Assembly (NCBI GenBank): GCA_964017185.1
Contig: OZ024869.1
Location: 55,888,761 to 55,952,760 of the forward strand
DNA length: 64,000 nt
Source: Rugalucina vietnamica
Lineage: Eukaryota; Mollusca; Bivalvia; Lucinida; Lucinidae
Reading direction: 5' to 3'
A program made the position numbers and the translations under genes. Numbering within the stretch: the first letter of the stretch is position 1; every line of letters begins with the position of its first letter. Below are positions 22,420-34,031 of this stretch, one piece after another. The notes under the pieces were generated by a model. The model saw only the letters and a program-made list of their open reading frames with translations, ran no database searches and was not told the DNA's origin.

Positions 22420-23722
22420 CTCGGGGGGAGGGGGGGGGGGTAACTACCTATATATGACGTAGTAGGGATGTGCCGCCCGAATAGCCCCCTTTTTCAGCCT
22501 CGCCAGATAACTCGGGGGGGGGGGGGGGTAACTACCTATATGACGTAGTAGGGATGTGCCGCCCGAATAGCCCCCTTTTTCTCGGGGGGGGGGGGCGGGG
22601 GGGGGTAACTACCTATATGACGTAGTAGGGATGTGCCGCCCGAATAGCCCCCTTTTTCAGCCTCGCCAGATATATGAATGGGTTACCTTTTTCAAGTCAA
22701 AATATATGAATGGCCCTACTTTTCCATATTTAGTCTATGAATGACAAAATTTTTCGGACACACGTGTTTATTAAAGCCAGATGTACGTAATTGACCTCAC
22801 GGTAGAAATTTTCTATTTTTTGCATGTGAGTGTATTTTGATGTCCTACATACGAAAATAAAAAGAAATTGATACCGTTCCGAGCTTGTTTGCGAGATATC
22901 TGCCTTCAAAATCGTCAAATTTGAGAGCGAAAATACATTGACGTCAACGTAAAATGCGATTTTTAGACCCCCTTTTTGTTGATTTTCTTGATATATTTCA
23001 AAAAATCCACGGTAGGATTTTTTTAAAAACTGATATGTAATAGATAAATTTCTGAACGACAGGTAGATAACGCGAAAGTCCATAGTTACCGGATTCGTTT
23101 TCCTGCTATAAGCGTAAGAAGGCTGGTAGTCGTTGCTGAATTCAGTACATTTTACGCGCGACGTCGGTTTTGCGCCAAAATTTCCGATGCTATATAGCAT
23201 TCAATATTGCTAAATGTCGCGCAAATGATGTTTTCTTCGGGATAACATGCCCATAATCTATATTTTGAGCAGAAATAATGAATGATATTATTTTGTTTAC
23301 ATTTCTGAAGTCCTCTGCATAATTGTATGAACATAGTTTCGTATTCTGAACGTAAACTGACGTTAGAAATGACGTTTCGAGCGAAAACTGACGTTACGAA
23401 TGCGGCGTAAATATGACGTTTCGACCCTTAGATACGCACGTTCCTTTGAGCGCCTTCAATTACGTACATCTGGCTTTAAGAGCATTTTTTTGCTGACAGA
23501 CACAGCTCAGAAAGTCGAAATATTTGTATATAATTGTGTATAGGTCAAAATTTTGTACAATCAGATATATGAATGGGTCACTTTTTCGAAGGCATGATAT
23601 ATGAATGGGTCCCTTTTTTTCGATTACCAGATATATGAATGGGGTATGTTTTAAAGCATCGGGCGGCACGTCCGTACCAAAATTACCTCCGAGTTAACCC
23701 CCCCCCCCCCCCCCCCCCCGAG
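22420..23722. mobile_element. G-tract-ended non-autonomous transposon with 8-bp target duplication
   Basis: The element is 1,303 bp. It starts CTCGGGGGGAGG and a G run then GTAAC, and ends GTTAAC then a C run and CCGAG, so the ends are inverted. GTTCTACC flanks it on both sides (22412-22419 and 23723-23730), an 8-bp duplication as in hAT-type insertions. The left end occurs three times in a row (22420, 22511, 22583), each with GTAACTACCTATAT, TAGGGATGTGCCGCCCGAAT and AGCCCCCTTTTT. The word ATATATGAATGGG recurs near 22671, 22700, 23562, 23597 and 23630. Inverted subterminal words GTGCCGCCCGA and TCGGGCGGCAC mark both ends. No transposase is present. Confidence 0.8.
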
Positions 23723-23730
23723 GTTCTACC

Positions 23731-24937
23731 ATAAGAGCGACGAAGGAGCGTCGCTATTACTTTCTTTTTTACAGAAATTATGCAATAATACAGATCAAAC
23801 ATGACTTTGTCATTCATTAACAATCGCAAGAGTCCTCGGGTAGATTTGAAACTTCGGGCTACGCCCTCGGTTTTCAACACTTCCCTTGGGACCCAGCGAC
23901 TGCAAATGAATGCAAAATCATGTTTGAGTCCTCTTTCGAATGAAAAGTATTTCCGAAAAGTACTATCTGCCTAAGGTCAAAGCGAGACAATATCATGCAT
24001 TCATGTAACCAAACAAAACAGTCTTGCGTTCAATAGAGTGACTAGACTCGGGAGCGCTCGCACAACCACTTGCGTTGTTGAACGATAGTGACCGTAAGTA
24101 GTCTCAAGATGGTGGCCCTGAGCATTTAATGAAGCACGTGTTCATTTATTTTTTATTGTATAATTCATATTTCAAAATAGATTTTTTTTTACAATTTCTT
24201 ACACACGCAAACAACTTTTAAGTTCTTACATCTGCGTCACTGTGATTTTCATGCATTTACGAAATTGTTTACATCGATGGCGTCATATGCTGTTAATGAA
24301 ATCCAGACGAAACGTCTCTCTGTCCGATACTCGAGCGCTCTCTATCTTATGCATTTGCGATAGTATTCAGAAAGCAAACTGGCGTGCGCTCGGACTAGTA
24401 CATTTCGGTCACACTATCGAACGCATCTCCGAGTTTTACATGTAACAAATAAATGGGAGCGAATAATGGTATAACATGAAAACATGCCAAAAGGCCAAGC
24501 AAATGTGTTTATGTGGGATTGGTTTACATTTCAGACCTCCGCCATACCCCAGCTCCCGTCCCACGAAACTGTGAAAAACAAAAAATCTTATGGAAGTGAA
24601 ACAATAAAAACTTACATAGTTAAATAGGCACTAGACAAAACCAAAATACAAAATTATCCCGACATTAGCTGTTGTAAACATGCTTGTGAATACTAAATAT
24701 AAATAGGTTTGACGTCAAAATAAATGCTTGAGACATAGATGAAATGAAAACATTGCTTTTATCCTTTTTCCCGGTGTCCAAAACGTTTTTGTAACAGATT
24801 TAAGATGTGATTAGAAATTTGCGTCTCGCTGGTTTCGGATAACGGTTGTTAATGACATTTAGAATTTACAACCGCGCAAATACCAGCTTAGCAATTCACA
24901 AGTTTCAGACAACACAAAATCAGTTGTCAAAGACAAA
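23731..24937. other. No gene recognised
   Basis: Apart from short words such as GATAGTGACCG near 24085 and its distant complement near 24409, no repeat or coding frame can be supported in this 1.2 kb. Confidence 0.4.
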
Positions 24938-27880
24938 TAAGAGCTGTCGCAGGACAGCGCGCTCGACTGCTTCTGACCTTTGTCAAACATAAGGCCAAAC
25001 CCGACCTGTAACCCAAAGCATTATGCTCATACATCTCTTTGCCTTGATGCAATAAGGCAAAATCACTGAACCATGAAAGTTAACGATAACTACCTAAAAG
25101 GCCTCATTCATATTGTGAAAGAAGTGTGTTCATATACCAAATGAGTGCCAAGGTACAAGGCAAAATCACTGAACTGTGAAATAAGGTCACACTGACCTAT
25201 AAGTACTTCAGAGTCAAAGGTCTAGTCATACTTACTCATAATGTGAAATATAGGAGTATAAATCAGCACAACTCAGATTTTTCTAGCAAACTAGTTTCGG
25301 ATTTATTATTATCCTTCTTCAGTGCTCAAAATGGTTGTATACATAATGTTACTAGGAAGTGACGTCATAAGCGCCAAAATATATATCATTTGATCAATGA
25401 TACAAAATGTCACTAAAAGAACTTTACAAGTAAACACATAACCAAGAAAAATAGTGACAAACAGCAAAAGTATACATAATTATGCACAAGCTTGTACCAA
25501 AGTAGTTACTTATTTGGAATTTGGTATAATACCTTAGAATTCATACCATTTGGATGAAGTGTATTGAGGCGATGCATCCAGTAGGTTTCCTTAAATAATC
25601 TTGGCCTCAGCTTCAATTTTATCAATTGGTGCAAATGAAAAATCATTTGGTGTATGACCATTTTCATTGAAATGCATGGAAACATTTGTGAAATTATCTG
25701 GATAATGAAAAATGTCAAATCGATGACTGTTCATTCTCTTTGAAACCTTTTGATGTGTCTGTCCAACATATTGCGTATGGCATTTCTTACATGTTATTAA
25801 ATAAATAACATTTTCTGAAGTACAATCAAAATCACTGTTAAGCGAAAATGTTTCATTTGTATTAGAACAAACAAACTCATTTGATTCATTGATACTCTTA
25901 CAATGGGTAATGTGAAAGAAATATGATCATATACCCATTGAGTGTTGAGATATAAAGCAAAATCACTGAACCATGAAATTAGGATATAGTGACATATAAG
26001 TATGTTTGGAATAAAGGTCTGGTCGTACTCATTCATAATCAGAAAGAAGTATGAAAAAATACCAACTGAGTGTCAAGATATAAGGCAAAGTCACTGAACC
26101 ATGAAATTAGGTCACAGTGACCCAGGAATACTTTACGGTCAAAAGTCCTGTCATACGCAAACATATCGTGAAAGAAGTATGTTCATATACCAGTTGAGTG
26201 CCGAGATATAAGGGAAAATCACTGAACCGTGAAATTAGGTCATAATGACCTATGACTACTCTAGGGTCAAAGGTCTTGTCATACGAAACATAGTAGGAAA
26301 GAAGTTTGGTCATAAACCAATTGAGTGCCGAGATATGAGGCAAAATCACTGAACCATAAAATTAGGTCATAGTGACCTATAAGTATGTTTGGGTTAAAGG
26401 TCTGGTCATACTCATTCATAATCTGAAAGAAGTAAGAAAAAATACCAACTGAGTGTCGAGATATAAGGCAACATCACTGAACCATGAAATTAGGTCACAG
26501 TGACCTAGGAATACTTCAGGGTCAAAGGTCTTGTCATACACAAACATATCCTGAAAACAGTATGTTCATATACCAATTGAGTGCCGAGATATAAGGCAAA
26601 ATCACTGAACCGTGAAATTAGGTCATAATGACCTAGGACTACTTTAGGATCAAAGGTCTTGTCATATGCAAACATAGTGTGAAAGAAGTTTGGTCATAAA
26701 CCACTTGAGTGCCGAGATATAAGGCAAAATCACTGAACCGTGAAATTAGGTCACAGTGACCTATAAGTATATTGGGGTCAAAGGTCTGGTCATACACACT
26801 CATAATCTGAAAAAAGTATGAAAATATACTGATTGAGTGTCAAGATATAAGGCAAAATCACTGAACGGTGAAATTAGGTCACAGTGACCTGTAAGTAAAT
26901 TGGGGTCAAAGGCCTGGTCATACTCACTCATAATCTGAAAGAAGTAAGAAAATATTGAGTGTCAAGATATAAGGCAAAATCAATGAACCATGGAAAGTAG
27001 GTCAACCCATCCTTACCATCATGACACACAGGTCAGTGTCACAAAGTTAAAAGATGAATGACCAACCATCTTCCTAAGTTGTTTCTATTAAGAAATAAAA
27101 AGAAAAAAATCAGAGAGTTCTAGATTTTGACCTCTAGCCCCACCCCCCTGACTCTGACCCAGAGGTCCGACCGATGTCATGGAACCTAAAGTGTATGAAG
27201 TATGAACGCTTTATGATAAGTTGCTGTCAAGAAATGGACTCCTTGTAAAATTTACACAACAGTACATCTATTTTAGTGTTCTAGTTTTTAACCTCTAGCC
27301 CCACCCCCAGGCATGGACCCAGAGATCCGATGCCATGAAATGAAACTCAACCCTACAGGGTACCTATGGTCCGAGTATGATTGCCCCCTGATAAAAGGTT
27401 TTCAAGATATAGACTTCTAGAATACTATATCACAAAAAAGCCATTATCATTAATGGTGTTCTAGATTTAACCTCTAGCCCCACCTCCTGGCATGGACCCA
27501 GGAAGCCGATGCCATGGAATGAAAGCCGACCCTACAGGGTGTCAATGGCCCAAGTATCAATGCTTTCTGATGGGTGGTTGTCAAGATATAGACTTCTAGA
27601 AAACTTTAACACAAGAATGGCCATTTTTGAAGGTGTTTTAGGTTTTAACCTCCAGCCCCACCCCCTGGCCTGGACCCAGGGGCCCGATGCCATGTAATGA
27701 AAGCTAACCCTACAGGGTATCTATGGTCCAAGTATGAATGCTTTCTGATGAGTAAATGTCAAGATATGGACTTCCAGAAAAATTTTACGCAAGTGTGACG
27801 CGCACGCGCACGGGAACGGGAAGTTTTTTCAACGTGGACGACCGGGGTGACTGCAATAGCTCTATGCAATAGCTCAATAG
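24938..27880 (+). mobile_element. Pearl/HINE-like element 1 with two kinds of central tandem array
   Basis: The start AATAAGAGCTGTCGCAGGAC then AGCGCGCTCG and the end GACGACCGGGGTGACTGC then AATAGCTC recur in the element at 29398-33531. Between them lie a 127-bp array (AAATCACTGAACC, TTAGGTCACAGTGACCTA and GGTCAAAGGTCT; about eleven units from 25061 to 27000) and a 160-180-bp array of four units (CCTCTAGCCCCACCCCC near 27131, 27292, 27471, 27650). A short ACGCGC-type repeat precedes the right end. This layout (hairpin-like start, central arrays, simple repeat, conserved tail) resembles pearl/Helentron-derived elements of bivalves. The class is inferred from layout. A Penelope-like fragment interrupts the first array. 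Confidence 0.7.
25249..25907 (-). mobile_element. 5'-truncated Penelope-like element with GIY-YIG fragment
   Basis: This 659-bp insertion is flanked by TAATGTGAAA on both sides (25239-25248 and 25908-25917). Read on the minus strand it encodes HCKSINESN, then NVIYLITCKKCHTQYVGQTH, which matches the CxxC...VIYLI-C-KC..QYVGQT signature of the GIY-YIG endonuclease of Penelope-like elements, and then FHYPDNFTNVSMHFNENG. After KIEAEAKII the frame breaks and resumes in the next frame as ETYWMHRLNTLHPNGMN, the family's C-terminus. The reverse transcriptase part is missing. The remaining 240 bases form the 3' UTR. It is dead: 5'-truncated and frameshifted. Confidence 0.85.
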
Positions 27881-27897
27881 CTCCTTGGCCTGTTTCA

Positions 27898-28380
27898 TTA
27901 TTTTCCTCGGGGGGGGGGGGGGTAACACGGAGGTAATTTTGGTACCGCCCAATACTTTAAAACATACCCGATTCATACATCTGGTATTCGAAAAAAGGGA
28001 CCCATTCATATATCATGCCTTCGAAAAAAGTGACCCATTCATATATTTGATTGTACAAAATTTTGACCTATACACAACTATATACAAATATTTCGACTTT
28101 CTGAGCTGTGTTATGTCAGCAAAAAGTGCTCTTAAACATGGATGTCCGAAAAATTTGGTCATTCATAGACTAAATATGGAAAAATGGGGCCATTCATATA
28201 TTTTGACTTGAAAAAGGTAACCCATTCATATATCTTGCGAGTTGAAAAAGGGGGCTATTCGGGCGGCACATCCCTACTACGTCATATAGGTAGTTACCCC
28301 CCCGCCCCGCCCTGCCCCCCCCCCCCCCGAAAAAGGGGGCTATTCGGGCGGCACATCCCTACTACGTCATATAGGTAGTT
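27898..28380 (-). mobile_element. Second, shortened copy of the G-tract-ended transposon
   Basis: Reverse-oriented relative of 22420-23722. It opens CCTCGGGGG and a G run then GTAACACGGAGG, and carries several ACCCATTCATATAT words. It finishes with two copies of GGGCTATTCGGGCGGCACAT then CCCTACTACGTCATATAGG. About 650 bases of the interior are missing, and the final G/C run is lost at the right end, so no target duplication can be read. It abuts the right end of the pearl/HINE-like element. Confidence 0.75.
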
Positions 28381-28487
28381 TTTGCGATTGGTATTATGTA
28401 AGTACTGTGAATATTGCCACTTCCTGACATGAATTTTGTTCATTGAAATCTATTGTAGTTACCTTAAAACTTGCAACACATTCGCTA

Positions 28488-29105
28488 AAGCCCGTCTCAC
28501 ACAGAACACACGGTTTACACGGTTGGTCACCCGTGTAAACCGTACATACAACCGAATAAACCGTGGCCTTATCCGACTTGCACTCGGGCCATTCGAGTGT
28601 ATCCGTGTAAGCCGTGTATGATTTTTAAAACTTTTAAAAAACTAGCACGGGTGCGATGTCCGTGTATAATCGTATAAGCGATCGTACAAGACCGTGAGAG
28701 ACCGTGTGAGCCCGTACGAGACCGTATATACAACCGTACATGAAGCACAAAGCACGAGTAAGCTCAACCGTGTCAAAATCGTATATAAATCGTATGGAAT
28801 CGACCGTATATAAACCCTGTAAACGTCGTGTTTAATCGTACTAGGCCGTAACAGATCGAACTAGACCGTACTTGGAACCGTAAAACAATCGTATGAAAAT
28901 CGTTGGCAAATCGTGTTGAAACCGTGACAAACATTGCTTGATCGAGTATATCCGTGCTTTGATCGTACTCACTCTTGCTACATTCGAGTCTAAATCGTAC
29001 CTCAGGCACGGTTGGAGCTCAATACTCGTACCATTCAATCCGTGTATAACCGAGTAAACCGTATTGGAACCGTGTGCCCAACCGTGTTCTGTGTGAGACG
29101 GCCTT
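28488..29105. mobile_element. 618-bp MITE with CCGTGT/ATCGTA-rich interior
   Basis: Left end AAGCCCGTCTCACACAGAAC then ACACGG; the right end read in reverse is AAGGCCGTCTCACACAGAAC then ACGG. TA flanks both sides (28486-28487, 29106-29107). The interior is built of short degenerate words such as CCGTGTAAACCGT, ATCGTAT, GACCGT and ACCGTACT on both strands. No coding frame stands out. The TA duplication fits a Tc1/mariner-type insertion, but the transposase is not here. Confidence 0.75.
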
Positions 29106-29397
29106 TAAGTACAGAAGTAGAAATGGAATATTTATTATACCTACTATCTATGAAAACTGTACAAGCAAAATATGATTCATGCTATTGGCCTTTAATGGCG
29201 TATATCTACGTTCCGCCTAGTCCCGAAACAATAAAGACTCTGTTTACAAAGAACATATTATTAGAACCACAATGGAAGCATTTCTGTCTGTAAACGTGTG
29301 AAATAAGTTTTACTATAGGCTTGTTTAGAATATAAAAATCCACATCTAAGTTATCAGTCTTACAAAACAAGAACACAAAGATGAACGCATATACAAA
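29106..29397. other. Unassigned spacer between two mobile elements
   Basis: About 290 bases without recognisable gene or repeat. Confidence 0.4.
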
Positions 29398-29829
29398 ATA
29401 AGAGCTGTCGCAGGACAGCGTAGCTCGCCTGACTTGTGCTTTGCCACTACATCTGTTAAAATCTATGACCCATGACCTTGACCTCAACGTCACACAGGTG
29501 GGTCATGATGGTACAACATAAAACTTCAGACCAATGCAAAGTATCAAGCTGATCAAGCTACATGTTCAAGAGATATAGACTTATAAAAATATTAACCAAA
29601 ACTTAAACACAAAACTTCCAAGTCTGTGACCCTGACCTCAAGGTCATCCAGGTGAGTTGTGATGTACAGCATAAAACCTGAGACCAATATCTATCAACAT
29701 GCAAGTATCAACTTTATCCATCAACATGTTCAAGAGATTAAGAATTTAACCAAAAAAATTAACAAAGAATTTCTAAGTCTGTGACCTTGACCTCAAGGTC
29801 ACCCAGGGTAGGTCATGATGGTACTGCAT

Positions 29830-32543
29830 CCCAGCAGGCACCTGACGTCTGTTCGACGTCAGATATTGGTTATATTTTGGTCGCGACGTCATATATCCAA
29901 TTTCCAACGTCTATCAGACGTCATTTCCTGACGTCTTTTGGACGTCTGGATTGGACGTTGTTTTGACGTCCAACTAGTTCGTCAGTTAGACGTCGTAATC
30001 AAGACGTGATTTAGACCTTGTGTTTTTCATACTTCTGACCATGTGTGGTGTGCAAATTAATGAAACTTCACTTTGGGTAAAAATCAGATCATTCGTTTCG
30101 TGTGTTTCTTTTGCTTTCTTCCTTTCTTTTTTTTTCTATGTTACTTCCAGCAGACATTTGACGTCCGTTGGACGTCAGTTTGACGTCAGACTCCAACGTC
30201 ATAATAACGTTGGAGTAAGGTTGATTTTGAAAGTTTGTTTGTTGTCAAAACTAGACGTCAATCTGACGTGCTAAAGCCAACGTCGGTTTAACGTCTGAAA
30301 GCTGACGTCAATCTGACGTCCTAAAAACGACGTTTGAATTAATGTCATATAAATGTCATATAAATGTCATATAAATAGTTTAAGGTGTATATTTTTTCGC
30401 ATTTTTGAATAACAGTGGATTCAGGAGAGCAGTGATGCATTTTTGATAGTCCCTTTCACTCCTTTTTTTTCCTGGGCGAGACCAGTACTATAGGAGGTTG
30501 TTTTTTGTGGGTTTGTTGTTCCGGGAGCACCTAAGGCTCAACCGGAAGGAGGTCTTAAGTTTCACTCCTTTGATAGAGTTTTTCGGGACATACACAATGT
30601 TCAAGATATTAATTCAGCCTGATGTTGATACATCTTATTTAAGCAAAATTTTATTGCTTTATGGTGCTAAAACCAATAAGACATTAGTGTGAGAAATAAG
30701 ATTATTCTGAACAAATAATTATTTAAAATGGTGAAATAAATATTAAAATATACAAATTTTATTTTCATCTTAATTGAAAGTTTGATAATTTAGTGAAAGA
30801 CTTTATTTTGATTAATAAATAATCATTTTTTTCTACATTAATTAAGCATGAGGGCGAAATATGGGATTTCCCATACGAGACTCAGATATGACTTTTAAGT
30901 GGCAAGGTTGAAATTATTATTTGAATTTGATATTATTACATAATATGTGTAAGAAATTATGTCAGTTTAAGGGCAGCTAACTCTGACGACATATACGAAA
31001 AACACGTCCCCAGCAGGCATCTGACGTCAACTTGACGTCGGATATTGGTTGTATTTTGGTCACGACGTCATACATACTCATTATTACTTCAGTAACTTGA
31101 TCTGATGGGTCGGATCACGTCGAGTAGCTGCGCCAGGAAAGACCAGATCACGCTAGTCGGAGACGAGCGTGATCCGGTCTTTCCTGGCGCAGCTACGAGA
31201 CGTGATCCGACCCATCAGATCAAGTTACTGAAGTAATAACGCGTTTATTATATACCTACAAAAGTAATCAGCCACAAGAATTCAAATCGTAAATTTGCGA
31301 CATTATGACGACGTACCATACGACGTTGCGTCAAATCTTTGATGACGTAACATTGTGCCAGTTCTTACGTCAAAGCTAGAAAAGTCGTTATTTTTTGTTA
31401 ATTATGTTGCTTTGATGACAAGCGAACCTCTTTAACTTCTGAAACAGTTGTTGTTTTATAAATTAAAATAGAAATTACTCTGGTTGTCATTCAGATTTAG
31501 ATGCCGGCTTTAGATGCTGGATTTTATATTGTTGGGTAAAAAATGGAGGATGGTGATACGGAATCGTATCAGGACAGTGTGGTGATACAAGATTCCGTAT
31601 TTTTGTCTCGGAAAATGGGTAGTATCAATGGTTATTTTTGGTAGGTATATAATAAAACCAATAATCAACGTCCACCTGACGTCCAGTCCTGACGTCAGTG
31701 GACGTATTGATATGACGTCGAAATGACGCCGGATTCAAACGTAAGTCCAACGTCATATGTCGACAGAGTTAGCTGCCCTTGAACTGACATAATTTCTTGC
31801 GCAAATTATGTAACAAAATCAAATTCAAATAATAATTTCAACATTGCCACTTTTAAAAAAGTCATATCTAGGTCTCGTATCGGAAATCACATATTTCGCC
31901 CACCATGCTTAATTTAGAAAAAATAATTATTTGTTAATCAAAATAAAGTCTTTCACTAAATTATTAAACCTTCTATTAAGACGAAAATGAAATTTGTATA
32001 TTTTAATACTTATTTCACCATTTTAAATTATTGATTGTTCACAATAGTCTTATTATTTACACTAATGTCTTATTTGTTTTAGCACCATATAGCAATAAAA
32101 TTTGACATAAATAAGATATACCAACATCAGATCTAGAGTGATTTAACATCTTACACATTTTGTATATCCCGAATAACTCTATCAAAGGAGTGAAAGGGAA
32201 TAACAATAGTGCATCACTGCACTTCTGAATCCACTTCAGGATTTCAGAATGTTATTTATAATTACATTCACGATATCGGTTTTAGCACGTCAGATTTACG
32301 TCTGTTTTTGACGTCAAACAAACTTTCAAAATCAACCTAACCCCAACGTCATTATGACGTCACATTTGAGACATCAAACCAACGTTGTTTTTCTGACGTC
32401 AGAATGACGTCTGTTTTTGACGTCAGAATGACGTCTGTTTTTGACGTCAAACAAACTTTCAAAATCAACCTAAATCCAACGTCATTATGACGTCGGAGTC
32501 TGACGTCTATCTGACGTCCAACCGACGTCAAATGTCTGCTGGG
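29830..32543. mobile_element. Foldback element with repeated TGACGTCA motifs, copy 2 (2,714 bp)
   Basis: In opposite orientation to copy 1: it begins CCCAGCAGGCACCTGACGTC and ends GACGTCAAATGTCTGCTGGG, flanked by AT on each side (29828-29829, 32544-32545). The host is the array of the pearl/HINE-like element; uninterrupted units read GTACTGCATAAAACTTCAG, so the empty site is known and the duplication is two bases. Internal palindromic halves correspond to those of copy 1. Unique to this copy is an insert of about 580 bp at about 31078-31661 with a long hairpin. Confidence 0.8.
31081..31239. repeat. Hairpin with 75-base arms inside foldback copy 2
   Basis: The arm starting TTATTACTTCAGTAACTTGA and continuing CTGATGGGTCGGATCACGTC returns as a reverse complement, ending GTTACTGAAGTAATAA, with only about three mismatches over 75 bases and a loop of under 10. 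Adjacent words TTATTATATACCTAC (about 31246) and GTAGGTATATAATAA (about 31641) are inverted to each other and may be the ends of a separate MITE. Confidence 0.8.
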
Positions 32544-33531
32544 ATAAAACTTCAGACCAATATCTACCAACATGCAAAGTATCAACTCGATCAATCAACA
32601 TGGTCAAGAGATGTAGACTTACAAAAACTTAAATCAAAAACTTGAACACAAAATTTCTAGGTCTGTGACCTTGCTCAAGGTCACCGAGAGTGGGTCATGA
32701 TGGTACTGCATAAAACTTCAGACCAATATCTAGCAACATGCAAAGTATCAACAGTTTACTCAATCCATCAATATGGTCAAGAGATATAGACTTACAAAAA
32801 CTTTAACCAAAAACTTGAACACAAAATTTCTAAGTCCGTGACCTTGACCTCAAGGTCACCCAGGGTGGGTCATGATGGTACTGCGTAAAACTTCAGACCA
32901 ATATCTAGCAACATGCAAAGTATCAACTCAATACATCAATATGGTCAAGAGATATAGACTTACAAAAACTTTAGTTTAAACATATTTATTTCATCTGATA
33001 ACATATAATACAAACATGAATATACACAGTCAAACAGAATCAGAGTGGAAGCAAACTGCTTATTTAGCTCCTCTCCTGCAACAAAAACTTTTTCTAAAAA
33101 CTTATTATAACACAAAATTTCTGTGTCCGTGACCTTGACCTCAAGGTCACCCAGGGTGTGTCATGATGGTACTGCGTAAAACTTCAGACCAATATCTAGC
33201 AACATGCAAAGTATCAACTCAATCCATCAATATGGTCAAGAGATATAGACTTACAAAAACTTTAACCAAAAACTTATTAAAACACAAAATTTCTAAGTCA
33301 AGGTCACCCAGGGTAGGTCATGATGGTACTGCGTAAAACTTCAGACCAATATCTAGCAACATGCAAAGTATCAACTTGATCCATCAACATGGTCAAGAGA
33401 TATAGACTTATAAAAAACTTTAACCGAAAGTGTGACGCGGACGCGGACGTAAACGTACACGTAAACGTAAACGTAAACGGGGACGACCGAGGTGACTACA
33501 ATAGCTCTATGCACTTCGTGCAGGCGAGCTA

Positions 33532-34031
33532 ATGATAACAAACAAATTGAGTCATCATAAACTCAAAATCGCGACATTCAGTATTTTCTGTGATCGCAAG
33601 ACTTAGTAAAATACATGTATTAGTTCATATTTTCAGTTTATGTACTTGTTGGAATTATAAACAGTTAATTTATTCCCAAAACAGAGTTTACCATTATTTT
33701 TTATTGAAATGTTATCAAAACGTATACATGTATTTGCGCACGTTATATAAATTGATATCTAAACCGAACTCATCATGAAGTTTTATACTCTTAATTTTAA
33801 TTATTTACGAAACTTTGTAGTCTTTTACATTAAAATATGAATTTGCAATCATTTCTTGTCAAATGTCACCTTCAGTTCCGTGTTCCGTTAACGAAACGGT
33901 TACATGTAGACAGGGCGACCCTGTAGGCCAGGATAATACGACAATAAGCAGTGTGACTATTATAAAATTATGGTTTTGATCTGACGAAATTCAATGCTTT
34001 TTCGGTACGAGCATTATGTCCGTTCAAACCT
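33532..34031. other. No gene recognised
   Basis: AT-rich sequence between the pearl/HINE-like element and the RRM-ZZ pseudogene; no supportable exon. Confidence 0.4.

Larger units (their letters stand above)
29398..33531 (+). mobile_element. Pearl/HINE-like element 2, array interrupted by a foldback element
   Basis: It starts AATAAGAGCTGTCGCAGGAC then AGCGTAGCTCGCCTG, and ends GGTGACTACAATAGCTCTAT then GCACTTCGTGCAGGCGAGCT; AGCTCGCCTG and CAGGCGAGCT are inverted. The array unit is about 170-180 bp (TGACCTTGACCTCAAGGTCA, GGGTCATGATGGTACTGC, AAACTTCAGACCAATATCTA, GTCAAGAGATATAGACTTA). A tract of ACGTAA/ACGCGG hexamers lies near 33433-33480, just before the right end. A 2.7 kb foldback element sits at 29830-32543 inside the second or third unit, and a 100-bp unrelated insert sits near 32973-33070. 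Confidence 0.7.

Noticed and set aside
22730-23200. 156-codon frame on the minus strand inside the G-tract transposon
   Set aside because: No domain, absent from the second copy (internal deletion), and unlike any transposase motif.
24080-24430. Possible inverted repeat (GATAGTGACCG and complement)
   Set aside because: Only a few short words match; too weak to call an element.
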